Source: Marinitoga piezophila KA3 (GTDB taxonomy: Bacteria; Thermotogota; Thermotogae; Petrotogales; Petrotogaceae). Taken from it: a stretch of 64,000 nt of DNA. Shown one piece after another: positions 1 through 8,034 of this stretch. Positions within the stretch are counted from its first letter, which is position 1. Each line of letters begins with the position of its first letter. The translations under genes and the position numbers were made by a program. The stretch lies in contig NC_016751.1 in the NCBI RefSeq assembly GCF_000255135.1, positions 124,001-188,000 of the forward strand. The letters run 5' to 3'. The notes under the pieces were generated by a model. It did no database searches. It saw nothing but the letters and a program-made list of their open reading frames with translations, and was not told the DNA's origin.

Positions 1-450
1 TTCTCTGGTTTCGAAAGGTTTTAAGTCAATTTGTAATTTTTGAGGTTTATAATTGTCAAAAGTAAAATAAAAATCTTTAATATTAACTGGAACTGTTATC
101 GTATCATGATTATTTACCAGGAATTTTTTATTGTTATATTGTACATAAAATTGCTCAATATTTGATATAATTTTTAATGAGGCAAGAGGAATTAAAGAGA
201 CCCTAAGTTCGGTATCAGAAGAAATATCCATGGTTTTGATGTAATCTTCATATCCAAACTTTTTTATAGTAACTGTATGAGTTCCAGATGAAATATCGAT
301 GGATTCAAAAGTATTTTTTACAGCTTTAATATACTGACCATCGATATAGATTAAAGCACCTTTTGGAGCAAAAATTTTTAATTGATATGAAAAGGATAAT
401 ATACTAAAGACAATAAAAAATAAAAGCAGGAATATTTTATTCTTTTTCAT
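1..450 (-). CDS. PEGA-domain exported protein (partial, C-terminus beyond left edge)
   Basis: The gene reads leftward from an ATG at 450 and is open at the window edge, so only about 150 residues are visible. A Lys-rich start and a hydrophobic stretch (residues about 5-22) look like a signal peptide or membrane anchor. Next comes a segment with the PEGA signature: Pro-Lys-Gly-Ala, then Ile-Asp-Gly, then Ser-Gly-Thr-His-Thr-Val and Lys-Phe-Gly-Tyr. PEGA domains are surface-exposed beta modules of unknown precise function. The start is supported by a GAGGTGAGGG ribosome site. It overlaps the end of the upstream marR gene by 14 bases, so the two are probably co-transcribed. No catalytic motif is visible in the part present. 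Confidence 0.7.
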   Translation of the reverse strand, partial: MKKNKIFLLLFFIVFSILSFSYQLKIFAPKGALIYIDGQYIKAVKNTFESIDISSGTHTVTIKKFGYEDYIKTMDISSDTELRVSLIPLASLKIISNIEQFYVQYNNKKFLVNNHDTITVPVNIKDFYFTFDNYKPQKLQIDLKPFETRE

Positions 451-880
451 TTTCCCTCACCTCATTTATCATTTTATCAAGACACTCGAGACGATCCATA
501 ACTTCTTCTGGTTTTTTCATTTTATCTAAAACCTTTTGCATAAATTCAACACGAGCTTTTATAACCTCATCAATAACATTTTTACCTTTTTCTGTTATAG
601 TTATTGTAGTAACTCTTTTATCTCTTTTATCTTTTACTTTTTCTAAATAGCCAGAAGCTTCTAATCTATTAATAAGACCTGTTGTAGTACTTTTAGTAAT
701 TCCTAAAATAAGGCTGATATCTGTGACTCTTTTTGGACCTCTGAAATATAAAATTTGGAGTAAATCAAATTGTGCAGGGGAAATATCACTGTTTTTTATA
801 ATTTTTCTTCCTTCAACTTTAACTTTGAAACATATATCGCGTATAATTTTTTCGAAGTTTTGAACTCTTGTTTTTTCCAT
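437..880 (-). CDS. MarR-family transcriptional regulator
   Basis: This 147-residue protein has the usual MarR length. It has an N-terminal dimerisation helix, a winged helix-turn-helix at about residues 35-100 (Ser-Pro-Ala-Gln-Phe-Asp-Leu-Leu, then the recognition helix Thr-Lys-Ser-Thr-Thr-Thr-Gly-Leu-Ile-Asn-Arg-Leu, then the wing Asp-Lys-Arg-Asp-Lys-Arg) and a C-terminal dimer helix. The family binds palindromic operators as homodimers and usually responds to small ligands. The ATG at 880 follows a GGAGG site. It is the first gene of a leftward pair with the PEGA-domain gene and is divergent from the membrane-protein gene at 951, so it may control either. The ligand is unknown. Confidence 0.85.
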   Translation of the reverse strand: MEKTRVQNFEKIIRDICFKVKVEGRKIIKNSDISPAQFDLLQILYFRGPKRVTDISLILGITKSTTTGLINRLEASGYLEKVKDKRDKRVTTITITEKGKNVIDEVIKARVEFMQKVLDKMKKPEEVMDRLECLDKMINEVRENEKE

Positions 881-950
881 AATGTTCCTCCTATCTTATT
901 TTGTTTTATTAATAATTTCATAATATATATTTAGAAAGAGAGGTATTAAA

Positions 951-1430
951 ATGGGGAAAAGTATAAGTTACTCAGCTATACTAAGCGTTTTGGCGGTATT
1001 ATTATTTTCAGCTCAAATGTTTATACCTGTATTTGGTATTTTAATTTCTTTTTTTAGTTTAATTCCGCTTGTATTGGTATATGAATTGACGGATATGAAA
1101 TATTTTATTATTTCTGTAATAACTACGGGTTTTTTAATTTTAATGATAAATGATCTTTTTGGAATGATATTTTTTACCACATTTTTACTTCCGCCGGTTT
1201 TGGGGTTGGTAGTTGATAAAAAAAAGAAAATACTCCACATTTTATTTTTTCTCGTACCAGTGGCGTCTTCCTATTTTATGTATAAATCTTTTTTTAATGT
1301 AGTAATATTCAGATATCTTTGGCCGTTAATTGGAGCTGGTGCATATATTAGTATAAAATTTTATTATAGTAGAATATCAAAACTTATTCTCAATAAACTA
1401 CCTACTATATTTTATCAAAAAAAGGCGTAA
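951..1430 (+). CDS. multi-pass membrane protein (DUF2232/ECF S-component-like)
   Basis: The 159-residue product is almost entirely hydrophobic, with five or six predicted membrane segments (about 8-40, 50-70, 73-88, 95-110, 115-135). A short basic loop (Asp-Lys-Lys-Lys-Lys) lies near the middle. No catalytic motif is seen. The size, lack of extracytoplasmic domains and helix pattern recall the YybS/DUF2232 family or substrate-binding S components of ECF transporters, but I cannot assign a substrate. The start is supported by a GAGAGGT site at 938-944. The rRNA methyltransferase gene follows after about 50 bases, probably in the same transcript. Confidence 0.55.
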   Translation: MGKSISYSAILSVLAVLLFSAQMFIPVFGILISFFSLIPLVLVYELTDMKYFIISVITTGFLILMINDLFGMIFFTTFLLPPVLGLVVDKKKKILHILFFLVPVASSYFMYKSFFNVVIFRYLWPLIGAGAYISIKFYYSRISKLILNKLPTIFYQKKA

Positions 1431-1484
1431 AAATGAAATAAAAATAATAATTTAAATATAAAAAATAAAAATGAGGTGAGAGAT

Positions 1485-2822
1485 ATGGATTATATTGATC
1501 TTGTTATAGAAAAAATGGTATATGGAGGATATGGGTTTGCCAGATATGACAATAAAATTTATATGGTTGAACATGCATATCCTGGTGAGTTTGTAAGGAT
1601 AAAAACAAAATATAATAAAAAAGATGTGTATTTTGCAGAAGTTGTTGAATATCTTGAAAAGGCACCATATAGGAATAGACCGGTATGTCCGCATTTTTAT
1701 GAATGTGGTGGTTGTCAATTATTGGATATGGATTATTCAAAACAATTGGAAATAAAAAAAAGCATTGTAAAAGAACAAATGAAAAGAATTGGTAAAATCG
1801 ATGAATCTCTTGTAGAAAATGTAGTGCCATCTGATGAAATAAACCATTATAGAAGCAAAATGGAATTTGCATTTGCTTATAAAAATGGTGAAGTAAAATT
1901 AGGATTAAAACAACGAAATAGTAATGAAATTATAGATATAAAAAATTGTTTATTAGCTCCAAAAGAATTTAATAGAATAATTACAGAGGTAAAAAAAATA
2001 TTTGAAGCTCTGGATATGAAGATATACAATCCAAAAAGAAAAAAAGGTGAATTTAAACATCTTGTATTAAGAAAATCATTTTCAAAAAATGAGATTATGG
2101 CTATCTTTATAACAAAAACAGAATACATTTCTAATTATAAGAAGTTTAAGGAATTAATATTAAAAAATATAAAAGCAGATTCTTTTATCCATGTCATGAA
2201 TGGTTCTGATTCTGTTGTTTTAAGAGGACCATATAAAACATTAAGAGGTGAAGGAGTAATAAAAGAGGATTTTGATGGTTTTGAATATCAAATTCCACCA
2301 ACAGCATTCTTTCAAAATAATTATTTTATAACGAAGAAAATTTTAGAGGAGTTTGTTGAAATAGTAAAATCTGAAAAAATTTCTGGAACAGCATTAGATT
2401 TATATTCTGGAGTTGGACTATTTTCAATATATCTTGCCCCACTATTAAAACACATTACAGGTGTTGAAAGTAATAATGTGTCTGTAAAAGCTGCCAAAGC
2501 AAATGCGAATATAAATAACATAAAAAATGTTAGTTTCGTAAAAGAAGATGTGGAAAAATTTATAGAAAATTATGATAAAAAATTGGATTTAATCATTCTT
2601 GATCCGCCAAGAAGTGGATTGAGTAAGAAAATCTTAACAAAGATAACAGAATTGAAACCTAAATATATCTTTTATTTATCCTGTGATCCAAGCACTCTGG
2701 CAAGAGATCTATCAAAAATGCAAGAATTCTATAATATAGAAAAAATAAAGCCTTTCGATATGTTCCCAAATACTTTTCATATAGAAAATTTTGCGTTTTT
2801 AAAGTTGAAAAACAGTAAATAA
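1485..2822 (+). CDS. rlmD: 23S rRNA (uracil-5-)-methyltransferase, RlmD/TrmA family
   Basis: The family transfers a methyl group from S-adenosylmethionine to C5 of a uridine, usually in 23S rRNA. In order the protein has an N-terminal TRAM-like domain (about residues 1-55), an iron-sulfur cysteine cluster (Cys-x5-Cys-x2-Cys in Cys-Pro-His-Phe-Tyr-Glu-Cys-Gly-Gly-Cys), the SAM motif Leu-Asp-Leu-Tyr-Ser-Gly-Val-Gly near residue 300, the Asp-Pro-Pro-Arg motif, and the catalytic-cysteine motif Ser-Cys-Asp-Pro-Ser-Thr-Leu-Ala-Arg-Asp. I chose the ATG at 1485, not the in-frame GTG at 1476, because GAGGTGAG at 1474-1481 is the ribosome site and covers that GTG. The product is 445 residues. The exact target uridine cannot be read from sequence. 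Confidence 0.85.
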   Translation: MDYIDLVIEKMVYGGYGFARYDNKIYMVEHAYPGEFVRIKTKYNKKDVYFAEVVEYLEKAPYRNRPVCPHFYECGGCQLLDMDYSKQLEIKKSIVKEQMKRIGKIDESLVENVVPSDEINHYRSKMEFAFAYKNGEVKLGLKQRNSNEIIDIKNCLLAPKEFNRIITEVKKIFEALDMKIYNPKRKKGEFKHLVLRKSFSKNEIMAIFITKTEYISNYKKFKELILKNIKADSFIHVMNGSDSVVLRGPYKTLRGEGVIKEDFDGFEYQIPPTAFFQNNYFITKKILEEFVEIVKSEKISGTALDLYSGVGLFSIYLAPLLKHITGVESNNVSVKAAKANANINNIKNVSFVKEDVEKFIENYDKKLDLIILDPPRSGLSKKILTKITELKPKYIFYLSCDPSTLARDLSKMQEFYNIEKIKPFDMFPNTFHIENFAFLKLKNSK

Positions 2823-2851
2823 ACCTGATTATTTTAATTTTTCTTTAGATA

Positions 2852-2881
2852 TTGAATTGAGACACCTTTTTTTGGTATAAT
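2852..2881 (+). promoter_or_regulatory. sigma-70-type promoter of the glucan phosphorylase gene
   Basis: A TTGAAT -35 box (2852-2857) and a TATAAT -10 box (2876-2881) are separated by 18 bases. A TGG just before the -10 box gives an extended -10. It lies 40 bases ahead of the start codon. Confidence 0.6.
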
Positions 2882-2920
2882 ATGTATTGTTAAAATTAAA
2901 AATTGGAGGGAGGCCTTTCC

Positions 2921-5488
2921 ATGGAATTTATTTCAAGGATAAATGTATTACCAAAAGTGCCTGAAAATTTAAAAAAATTACCAGAATTAAGTAGAAATCT
3001 CTGGTGGACCTGGAATTATGATGCACAGGAGATTTTTGAAAGAATTGATGAAGATTTATGGGTTGAAGTAAATAGAAATCCTGTTGCATTTTTAAAAAAG
3101 GTAAGCCAGAAAAAATTGAACGAGGCAGCGCAAAATCAGGCTATATTGAGTTTATACTCTCAGGTAGTGGAAAAATTTGAAAATTATATGAAAGCTGAAA
3201 ATACATGGTTTAAATCCACACATAAACAATATAAAGGTGGAGAATTTGCATATTTTTGTGCTGAATATGGATTACATGAATCATTTCCAAATTATTCTGG
3301 AGGATTAGGTGTATTAGCTGGTGATCATTTAAAATCAGCAAGTGATTTGGGAATTCCATTGGTTGCTGTTGGACTTTTGTATAAACAGGGATACTTTGAA
3401 CAAAGGATTAATTCTGAAGGCTGGCAGGAAGCTATTTTTAATCCTTATGATTTTGATAATTTTCCTGTAGTTCCAGTAAAAGATGATGAAGGAAATGAAA
3501 TTTATATAACAGTAGAAATGGATAATAGAAAAGTTTATGCGAAGATATGGAAATTATCCGTTGGAAGAATAAATTTAATTTATCTTGATACAGATATTCC
3601 GCAAAATGATCCTGAAGATAGAATGATTACCTACCAATTATATGGCGGGGATCAGGAAATGCGAATAAGGCAGGAAATGCTTTTGGGTATTGGAGGAGTT
3701 AGAGCATTAAGAACTCTTGGATATAACCCATCGGTATGGCATATGAATGAAGGTCATTCTGCATTTTTAGGTTTAGAAAGAATTAGAGAATTTGTTCAGG
3801 AACACGGTTTAACATTTAGAGAAGCAGTTCAAGCAGCAAAAGCTGGTGCGGTATTTACAACACATACTCCTGTTCCAGCAGGTCATGATGCATTTCCTTT
3901 TCATTTAATGGATAAATATTTCAAAGATTATTGGCCACAACTTAAAGCATCAAGAAGGGAATTTCTTGACTTAGGAGCTGAAATAAGGGCTGATGGTTCT
4001 GAATTATTTTCAATGACAACATTAGCTTTAAATTTATCCTCAAGAGCAAACGGAGTAAGTAAATTACATGGTGAAGTATCACGGGATTTAGCAAAAGACA
4101 TATGGAAAGGACTTGAAGCAGTTGAGGTTCCAATTACACATGTAACAAATGGTGTTCATGCAACAACATGGATTTCCAAAGAATTACAGGATTTATTTGC
4201 TCATTATCTTGGAAAAGACTGGCATGAAAAGATTGATGATCCTGATTTATGGAAAAAAATTGATGAGATTCCAGATGAAGAATTATGGAATGTAAGAAAA
4301 TCTTTAAAGAAAAAATTAATTGAATTTGTACATCAAAGAACTAAAGAACAAAGAATGAGACATGGTGAAACAGTAGAACAACTTGAAGAAATAGAAAATA
4401 TTCTTAATCCAAAGGCTTTAACAATAGGTTTTGCAAGAAGATTTGCAACATATAAAAGAGCTACATTAATTTTTAAAGACCTTGAAAGGCTCAGTAAAAT
4501 TTTAAATAATCCAGAAAGACCTGTTCAATTGATTTTTGCGGGTAAAGCACATCCGGCAGATAGACCAGGTCAGGAATTAATAAAAAGAATTTACGAAATT
4601 TCAAGAATGCCTGAATTTAAAGATAAAATAGTATTTATTGAAAATTATGATATGAATGTTGCAAGGCATTTAGTAGCCGGTGTTGATGTATGGCTTAATA
4701 ATCCACGAAGACCAAGAGAAGCAAGTGGAACAAGTGGTCAAAAAGCTGGTATGAACGGTTCTCCGAACTTTAGTGTTCTTGATGGTTGGTGGGTTGAAGG
4801 TTATAATGGAAAAAATGGATGGGCTATAGGTGATGAAAGAGATTACACAGACCTTGAATTACAGGATAGAATAGATAGTTCATCAATGTATAATACTCTT
4901 GAAAAAGAAATTGTACCTCTTTATTATGACCATAATGAAGAATTGGGAGTTTCAAGAGAATGGATAAAAATAATGAAAGAATCTATAAAATCAGTTACAT
5001 CATTCTTTAATACACATAGAATGCTCAAAGAATATACACAAAAATTATATATGACTGCAGCGGAATTAGGAGAAAAGTTTGTAAAAGATAATTTTGAAAT
5101 AGCTAAGAAATTCTCTGCTTGGGTAGAAATATTGGAGAAAAACTGGGGAAATATTAGAATAAAAGTTCTTTCAAATGTAACTGAAGACATTGAATATTCA
5201 ACTGGTGGAAAAATAGAAGTAAAAGCAGAAGTTTATTTACCGGGAATTGGGCCGGATTCTGTACTTACACAAATTGTTGTAGCAAAATTGGAAGACAACA
5301 AAATAGTTACATTAAAATCGTTTGATATGAAGTTGAAAAAAGAAGTAAATAAAGATACATATTTGTATGAAGGTGAATTTGAAATAGATGAAAGAGGGCA
5401 GTATGGCTGGAATGTAAGAGTTATTCCATATAATCCTATAATGCCATATCAACATTATTTAATAGGTTTTGTAAAATATCCACAATAA
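2921..5488 (+). CDS. glgP: alpha-glucan phosphorylase (GT35)
   Basis: The enzyme cleaves terminal alpha-1,4 glucose from glycogen or maltodextrin with phosphate, giving glucose 1-phosphate. The 855-residue protein belongs to the shorter bacterial/archaeal type. It has an N-terminal DUF3417-like segment (Asn-Leu-Trp-Trp-Thr-Trp-Asn), the active-site region His-Met-Asn-Glu-Gly-His, the Thr-His-Thr-Pro-Val-Pro-Ala-Gly motif and the pyridoxal-phosphate signature Glu-Ala-Ser-Gly-Thr-Ser-Gly-Gln-Lys. In that signature the usual Met before the Lys is Gln. The start is ATG 2921 because GGAGGGAGG (2905-2913) is the ribosome site, which excludes the in-frame TTG at 2903. The gene has its own promoter and terminator. 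The glucose phosphate would feed the glycolytic genes pfkA and pyk found further on. Confidence 0.93.
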   Translation: MEFISRINVLPKVPENLKKLPELSRNLWWTWNYDAQEIFERIDEDLWVEVNRNPVAFLKKVSQKKLNEAAQNQAILSLYSQVVEKFENYMKAENTWFKSTHKQYKGGEFAYFCAEYGLHESFPNYSGGLGVLAGDHLKSASDLGIPLVAVGLLYKQGYFEQRINSEGWQEAIFNPYDFDNFPVVPVKDDEGNEIYITVEMDNRKVYAKIWKLSVGRINLIYLDTDIPQNDPEDRMITYQLYGGDQEMRIRQEMLLGIGGVRALRTLGYNPSVWHMNEGHSAFLGLERIREFVQEHGLTFREAVQAAKAGAVFTTHTPVPAGHDAFPFHLMDKYFKDYWPQLKASRREFLDLGAEIRADGSELFSMTTLALNLSSRANGVSKLHGEVSRDLAKDIWKGLEAVEVPITHVTNGVHATTWISKELQDLFAHYLGKDWHEKIDDPDLWKKIDEIPDEELWNVRKSLKKKLIEFVHQRTKEQRMRHGETVEQLEEIENILNPKALTIGFARRFATYKRATLIFKDLERLSKILNNPERPVQLIFAGKAHPADRPGQELIKRIYEISRMPEFKDKIVFIENYDMNVARHLVAGVDVWLNNPRRPREASGTSGQKAGMNGSPNFSVLDGWWVEGYNGKNGWAIGDERDYTDLELQDRIDSSSMYNTLEKEIVPLYYDHNEELGVSREWIKIMKESIKSVTSFFNTHRMLKEYTQKLYMTAAELGEKFVKDNFEIAKKFSAWVEILEKNWGNIRIKVLSNVTEDIEYSTGGKIEVKAEVYLPGIGPDSVLTQIVVAKLEDNKIVTLKSFDMKLKKEVNKDTYLYEGEFEIDERGQYGWNVRVIPYNPIMPYQHYLIGFVKYPQ

Positions 5489-5493
5489 GATAA

Positions 5494-5519
5494 AGGCGGC
5501 TTTTAAAGCCGCTTTTTTT
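5494..5519 (+). terminator. rho-independent terminator after glgP
   Basis: An 8-bp GC-rich stem, GCGGCTTT (5496-5503) and AAAGCCGC (5505-5512), is followed by a run of seven T. It begins six bases past the stop codon. Confidence 0.85.
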
Positions 5520-5523
5520 ACGT

Positions 5524-5769
5524 TTATGCTGAAAGAGGTTGTTTGTTTTTATTTTTAAAAATATTTTTAATTTCTATATCGAAAATATATTTAATATATC
5601 TTTCTAATTCTTCAATTGAATTAATAGAAGTTAAATCTTTTTCTGTGATAGCATTTTCCAGACCAATTAATTCGAGGTAAAACTTATTATTATCTGGATT
5701 AATAAAGAATTTTTTAAAATAATGCTTTTTTTCTTCATACCATTTTACTAATTCACCACTTTTTATCAT
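5524..5769 (-). CDS. small hypothetical protein
   Basis: This 81-residue reading frame is preceded by a strong AAAGGAGG ribosome site, which is the main reason to accept it. The product is hydrophilic and rich in Lys, Glu, Phe and Tyr, with a predicted helical first half (Trp-Tyr-Glu-Glu-Lys-Lys-His-Tyr-Phe-Lys) and no signal peptide, membrane segment or recognisable motif. It is transcribed leftward, divergent from the XRE-S24 repressor gene, so it may belong to that repressor's regulon. I do not recognise the family. Confidence 0.5.
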   Translation of the reverse strand: MIKSGELVKWYEEKKHYFKKFFINPDNNKFYLELIGLENAITEKDLTSINSIEELERYIKYIFDIEIKNIFKNKNKQPLSA

Positions 5770-5871
5770 ATTATTTCCTCCTTTTAGTATTTTTATACTT
5801 TTTAATTACTACATCATAATCAATACATTTATATATTACTATATTTTTTTCATTAATACAATTAAGAAAGA

Positions 5872-5906
5872 GTAACTTTAATGTTACAACTCTACTATAA
5901 GGTAGA
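5872..5906. promoter_or_regulatory. two adjacent 16-bp inverted repeats: candidate repressor operators
   Basis: GTAAC-n6-GTTAC (5872-5887) and TCTAC-n6-GTAGA (5891-5906) have the same 5-6-5 design and lie 19 bp centre to centre. The second covers the expected -35 region of a promoter whose -10 box is TATAAT at 5915-5920. They sit between the small leftward gene and the XRE-S24 repressor gene, the usual place for an autoregulatory operator. Confidence 0.5.
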
Positions 5907-5952
5907 AAATGGTGTATAATATAAGTGATATAAAAAAAGTGAGGTGAATAAA

Positions 5953-6573
5953 TTGAAGAATGAAATTGGAGAAAGAATAAAAAAATTAAGGGAAAGAAAA
6001 GGAATATCAAGAGAAAAACTTGGAGCTATTATCGGAATAGCGGGAAATAGTGTATATAGAATTGAAGCAGGTATTAACAAGCCTTCAGCTGAAGTAATTA
6101 TAGAATTGGCAAAATATTTTGATGTAAGTACAGATTATTTGCTAGGATTGGATAATATATCAGGTAATGACACTTATGTAAGAGTGGAAATGAAAAAAAT
6201 TCCTGTATATGAAAAAGTTGCTGCAGGAGTGAGTGGTGCAGCACAACCAGTAGATTATCCTATTGATGAAATTTATATACCAAAAGGTTGGAAAGGAACA
6301 TTTGCAGTTGAAGTTGTTGGGGATAGTATGGAACCAGAAATAAAAGAAGGTGACTACGTAATAGTTGATCCGGAATCGTATATAGATTCAGGAAATAGGG
6401 TAATAGCATTATTAAATGATGGTGAAGACGCATTGGTTAAAGTATTCAGGAAAACATTTGATGGAACTATAATGTTATATAGTTTAAATCCGAAGTATGA
6501 ACCAATTATTTTAACTCCAGATTTAAGATGGAAAATAATTGGAAAAGTTGTGAACTTATATAGGAGATATTAA
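5953..6573 (+). CDS. XRE-type HTH / S24 peptidase repressor (LexA-like, self-cleaving)
   Basis: The 206-residue protein couples an XRE/Cro helix-turn-helix (about residues 5-62) to a C-terminal S24 (LexA/CI-type) domain (about 85-205). All elements for self-cleavage are visible: an Ala91-Gly92 scissile pair in Val-Ala-Ala-Gly, nucleophile Ser125 in Gly-Asp-Ser-Met-Glu-Pro, and general-base Lys163 in Leu-Val-Lys-Val-Phe. In known members, RecA filaments trigger cleavage and derepress DNA-damage or prophage genes. The start is the TTG at 5953, five bases after GAGGTGA (5941-5947); the upstream in-frame GTG lies inside that ribosome site. No phage structural genes are nearby, so a chromosomal SOS-type role is as likely as a prophage remnant. 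Confidence 0.85.
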   Translation: MKNEIGERIKKLRERKGISREKLGAIIGIAGNSVYRIEAGINKPSAEVIIELAKYFDVSTDYLLGLDNISGNDTYVRVEMKKIPVYEKVAAGVSGAAQPVDYPIDEIYIPKGWKGTFAVEVVGDSMEPEIKEGDYVIVDPESYIDSGNRVIALLNDGEDALVKVFRKTFDGTIMLYSLNPKYEPIILTPDLRWKIIGKVVNLYRRY

Positions 6574-6575
6574 TA

Positions 6576-6606
6576 TAAAAAATAGGAGCTTAAGCTCCTA
6601 TTTTTT
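6576..6606 (+). terminator. rho-independent terminator after the XRE-S24 gene
   Basis: A perfect palindrome centred at 6591/6592 (AGGAGCTT/AAGCTCCT) is extended on both sides by A and T runs, so it can act in both directions: for the repressor gene and as a stop for leftward tRNA transcription. Confidence 0.85.
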
Positions 6607-6612
6607 ATATTA

Positions 6613-6703
6613 TGGCGGAGAGGGTGGGATTTGAACCCACGGACGGGTTGTGCCCGTCACACGCTCTCCAGGCGTGCGCCTTCGACCGCTCGGCCACCTC
6701 TCC
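6613..6703 (-). tRNA. tRNA-Ser (anticodon GGA)
   Basis: The gene reads leftward. The 5' acceptor strand GGAGAGG (6703-6697) pairs with CCTCTCC near the 3' end. The anticodon stem CACGC/GCGTG holds the loop CTGGAGA, giving anticodon GGA. A long variable arm (GACGGG...CCCGTC) is typical of class II tRNA-Ser, the T-arm GTGGGTTCAAATCCCAC is canonical, and CCA is encoded (6615-6613). The length is 91 nucleotides. Confidence 0.97.
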
Positions 6704-6724
6704 AGCATATTTAATTTCCATAAT

Positions 6725-6753
6725 ATTTTATCATATACATTGATTTTAGTCAA
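6725..6753 (-). promoter_or_regulatory. promoter of tRNA-Ser
   Basis: On the minus strand, TTGACT (6753-6748) and TAAAAT (6730-6725) are spaced by 17 bases and lie just upstream of the tRNA 5' end. Confidence 0.65.
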
Positions 6754-6785
6754 CTACTTTATTTAAACGAAATTAAAATTTATTA

Positions 6786-7541
6786 TTAATCTTTTTTCGT
6801 TCTCATTTGTAAATAATCTTTTAATTTTTTTATATCTTTATTATCAATTTTTTTTATATCTCCGGGATTAGGAACTTCATTTACAGTCCAAGGACCAAAC
6901 TTAATTCTTTTAAGTTTTAGTACATTATATCCTAATACTTTAAACATTAATCTTACCTGTCTTTTTTTTCCTTCATGGATACTAATAATTACTTCTGAAT
7001 ATTTTCCTTTTTTTCTAATTTTTTCAATTTTGGCAGGTTGAGTTTTATAATTTTCTATAATTACCCCATTTTTAAGTTTTTCAATATCTTCGTTTTTTAT
7101 ATGTTTATTAATTAATACTTTGTATGTTTTATAAATCTTTTTTTTGGGGTGTAAAAGTAAATTAGCTAATTCTCCGTCATTAGTAAGGAGCATTAATCCG
7201 GAAGTATTATAGTCCAATCTTCCTACATGAAAAACCTTTTCAGGTATTTTTCCTTTTATTAGATCAGTAATAGTTTTTCTTCCTCTATCATCGGAAAGAG
7301 AGGATAAATATCCTATAGGTTTATGCAATAAATAATATACATAATTATCTATATCGTTTATTTTTTCTCTGACATATATTTTTTTATTATTTATTTCAAT
7401 AATATCTTTATCTGAAAGCAAAAACCAGGGTTCTTTGATAGTTTTTCCATTTACTTTTACCTTTCCCGAGATAATCATTTCTCCAACTTTTCTTCGAGAA
7501 CCTTCACCTATCTTCTGGAGAAATGTCTGAAGTTTTATCAA
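6786..7541 (-). CDS. rluB: RluB/RsuA-family 16S/23S rRNA pseudouridine synthase
   Basis: The protein converts a specific uridine in rRNA to pseudouridine. It has an N-terminal S4 RNA-binding domain (about residues 1-55, Phe-Leu-Gln-Lys-Ile-Gly-Glu-Gly-Ser-Arg-Arg-Lys) and a catalytic domain with the Asp motif Gly-Arg-Leu-Asp-Tyr-Asn-Thr-Ser-Gly-Leu-Met-Leu-Leu-Thr-Asn-Asp-Gly. A later Gly-Lys-Lys-Arg-Gln-Val-Arg motif is also present. I prefer the TTG at 7541, six bases after GAGGTG, over the GTG at 7550, which overlaps that site. The gene overlaps the end of scpB by 38 bases. The scpA-scpB-rluB order is common in bacteria, which supports the call. RluB versus RsuA specificity is not certain. 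Confidence 0.85.
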   Translation of the reverse strand: MIKLQTFLQKIGEGSRRKVGEMIISGKVKVNGKTIKEPWFLLSDKDIIEINNKKIYVREKINDIDNYVYYLLHKPIGYLSSLSDDRGRKTITDLIKGKIPEKVFHVGRLDYNTSGLMLLTNDGELANLLLHPKKKIYKTYKVLINKHIKNEDIEKLKNGVIIENYKTQPAKIEKIRKKGKYSEVIISIHEGKKRQVRLMFKVLGYNVLKLKRIKFGPWTVNEVPNPGDIKKIDNKDIKKLKDYLQMRTKKD

Positions 7542-8034
7542 TTTTAGCACCTCTTAACTCTTCTATAGTTTTTTCTGGTAATAATTCAAAAAAAGTCTCT
7601 GAAAGATCATAAACAAATCTATTTTTTGTATTGTTTTTTCTTTTTTTAACAATTAATCCCATTTCCATAAGTTTTTTTATTTGATGGTATGATGATTTTC
7701 CGCGTGATTTTTCTATTTCTGTTGTAGAGGATGGACCGTTTAAAAGTAAAATAGCAAGAATTTCAAATTGTGATTCAGTAAGAGAAAATGTTCTTGGGCG
7801 TGGTTTTAAAATAGATTTTATTTCACTTTTTATAGTAAATCTATATTTTCCTTCAAACATTTCCAGTTCTATTCCATGAAATTCTGAATTATAATGTTTC
7901 CAAATTTCAATTAAAATGCTATTGACTTTTTCTTCTGAAATTTCCAATTTTTCTGAAATTTCTTTTACAGAAAAGCCGGAACTTTTTGAAAATAACATAG
8001 CTTCAACTATAGGGATAAGATGCTTATTCTGCAC
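7504..8034 (-). CDS. scpB: segregation and condensation protein B
   Basis: ScpB is the winged-helix (kite) subunit that joins ScpA and Smc in the condensin complex that compacts and segregates the chromosome. The 176-residue product shows the two winged-helix modules: Ile-Val-Glu-Ala-Met-Leu-Phe at the start, then Leu-Thr-Glu-Ser-Gln-Phe-Glu-Ile-Leu-Ala-Ile-Leu near the middle. It starts with GTG at 8034 inside the end of scpA (11-base overlap), behind an AGAGGTGA site, so translation is coupled to scpA. The second module's usual Ile-Arg-Gly region is divergent (Lys-Ser-Arg-Gly-Lys-Ser-Ser-Tyr), as is common in this rapidly evolving family. Confidence 0.85.
   Translation of the reverse strand: MQNKHLIPIVEAMLFSKSSGFSVKEISEKLEISEEKVNSILIEIWKHYNSEFHGIELEMFEGKYRFTIKSEIKSILKPRPRTFSLTESQFEILAILLLNGPSSTTEIEKSRGKSSYHQIKKLMEMGLIVKKRKNNTKNRFVYDLSETFFELLPEKTIEELRGAKIDKTSDISPEDR

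Noticed and set aside
5953-6573. Prophage immunity region
   Set aside because: No integrase, Cro-like partner, or phage structural genes on either side.
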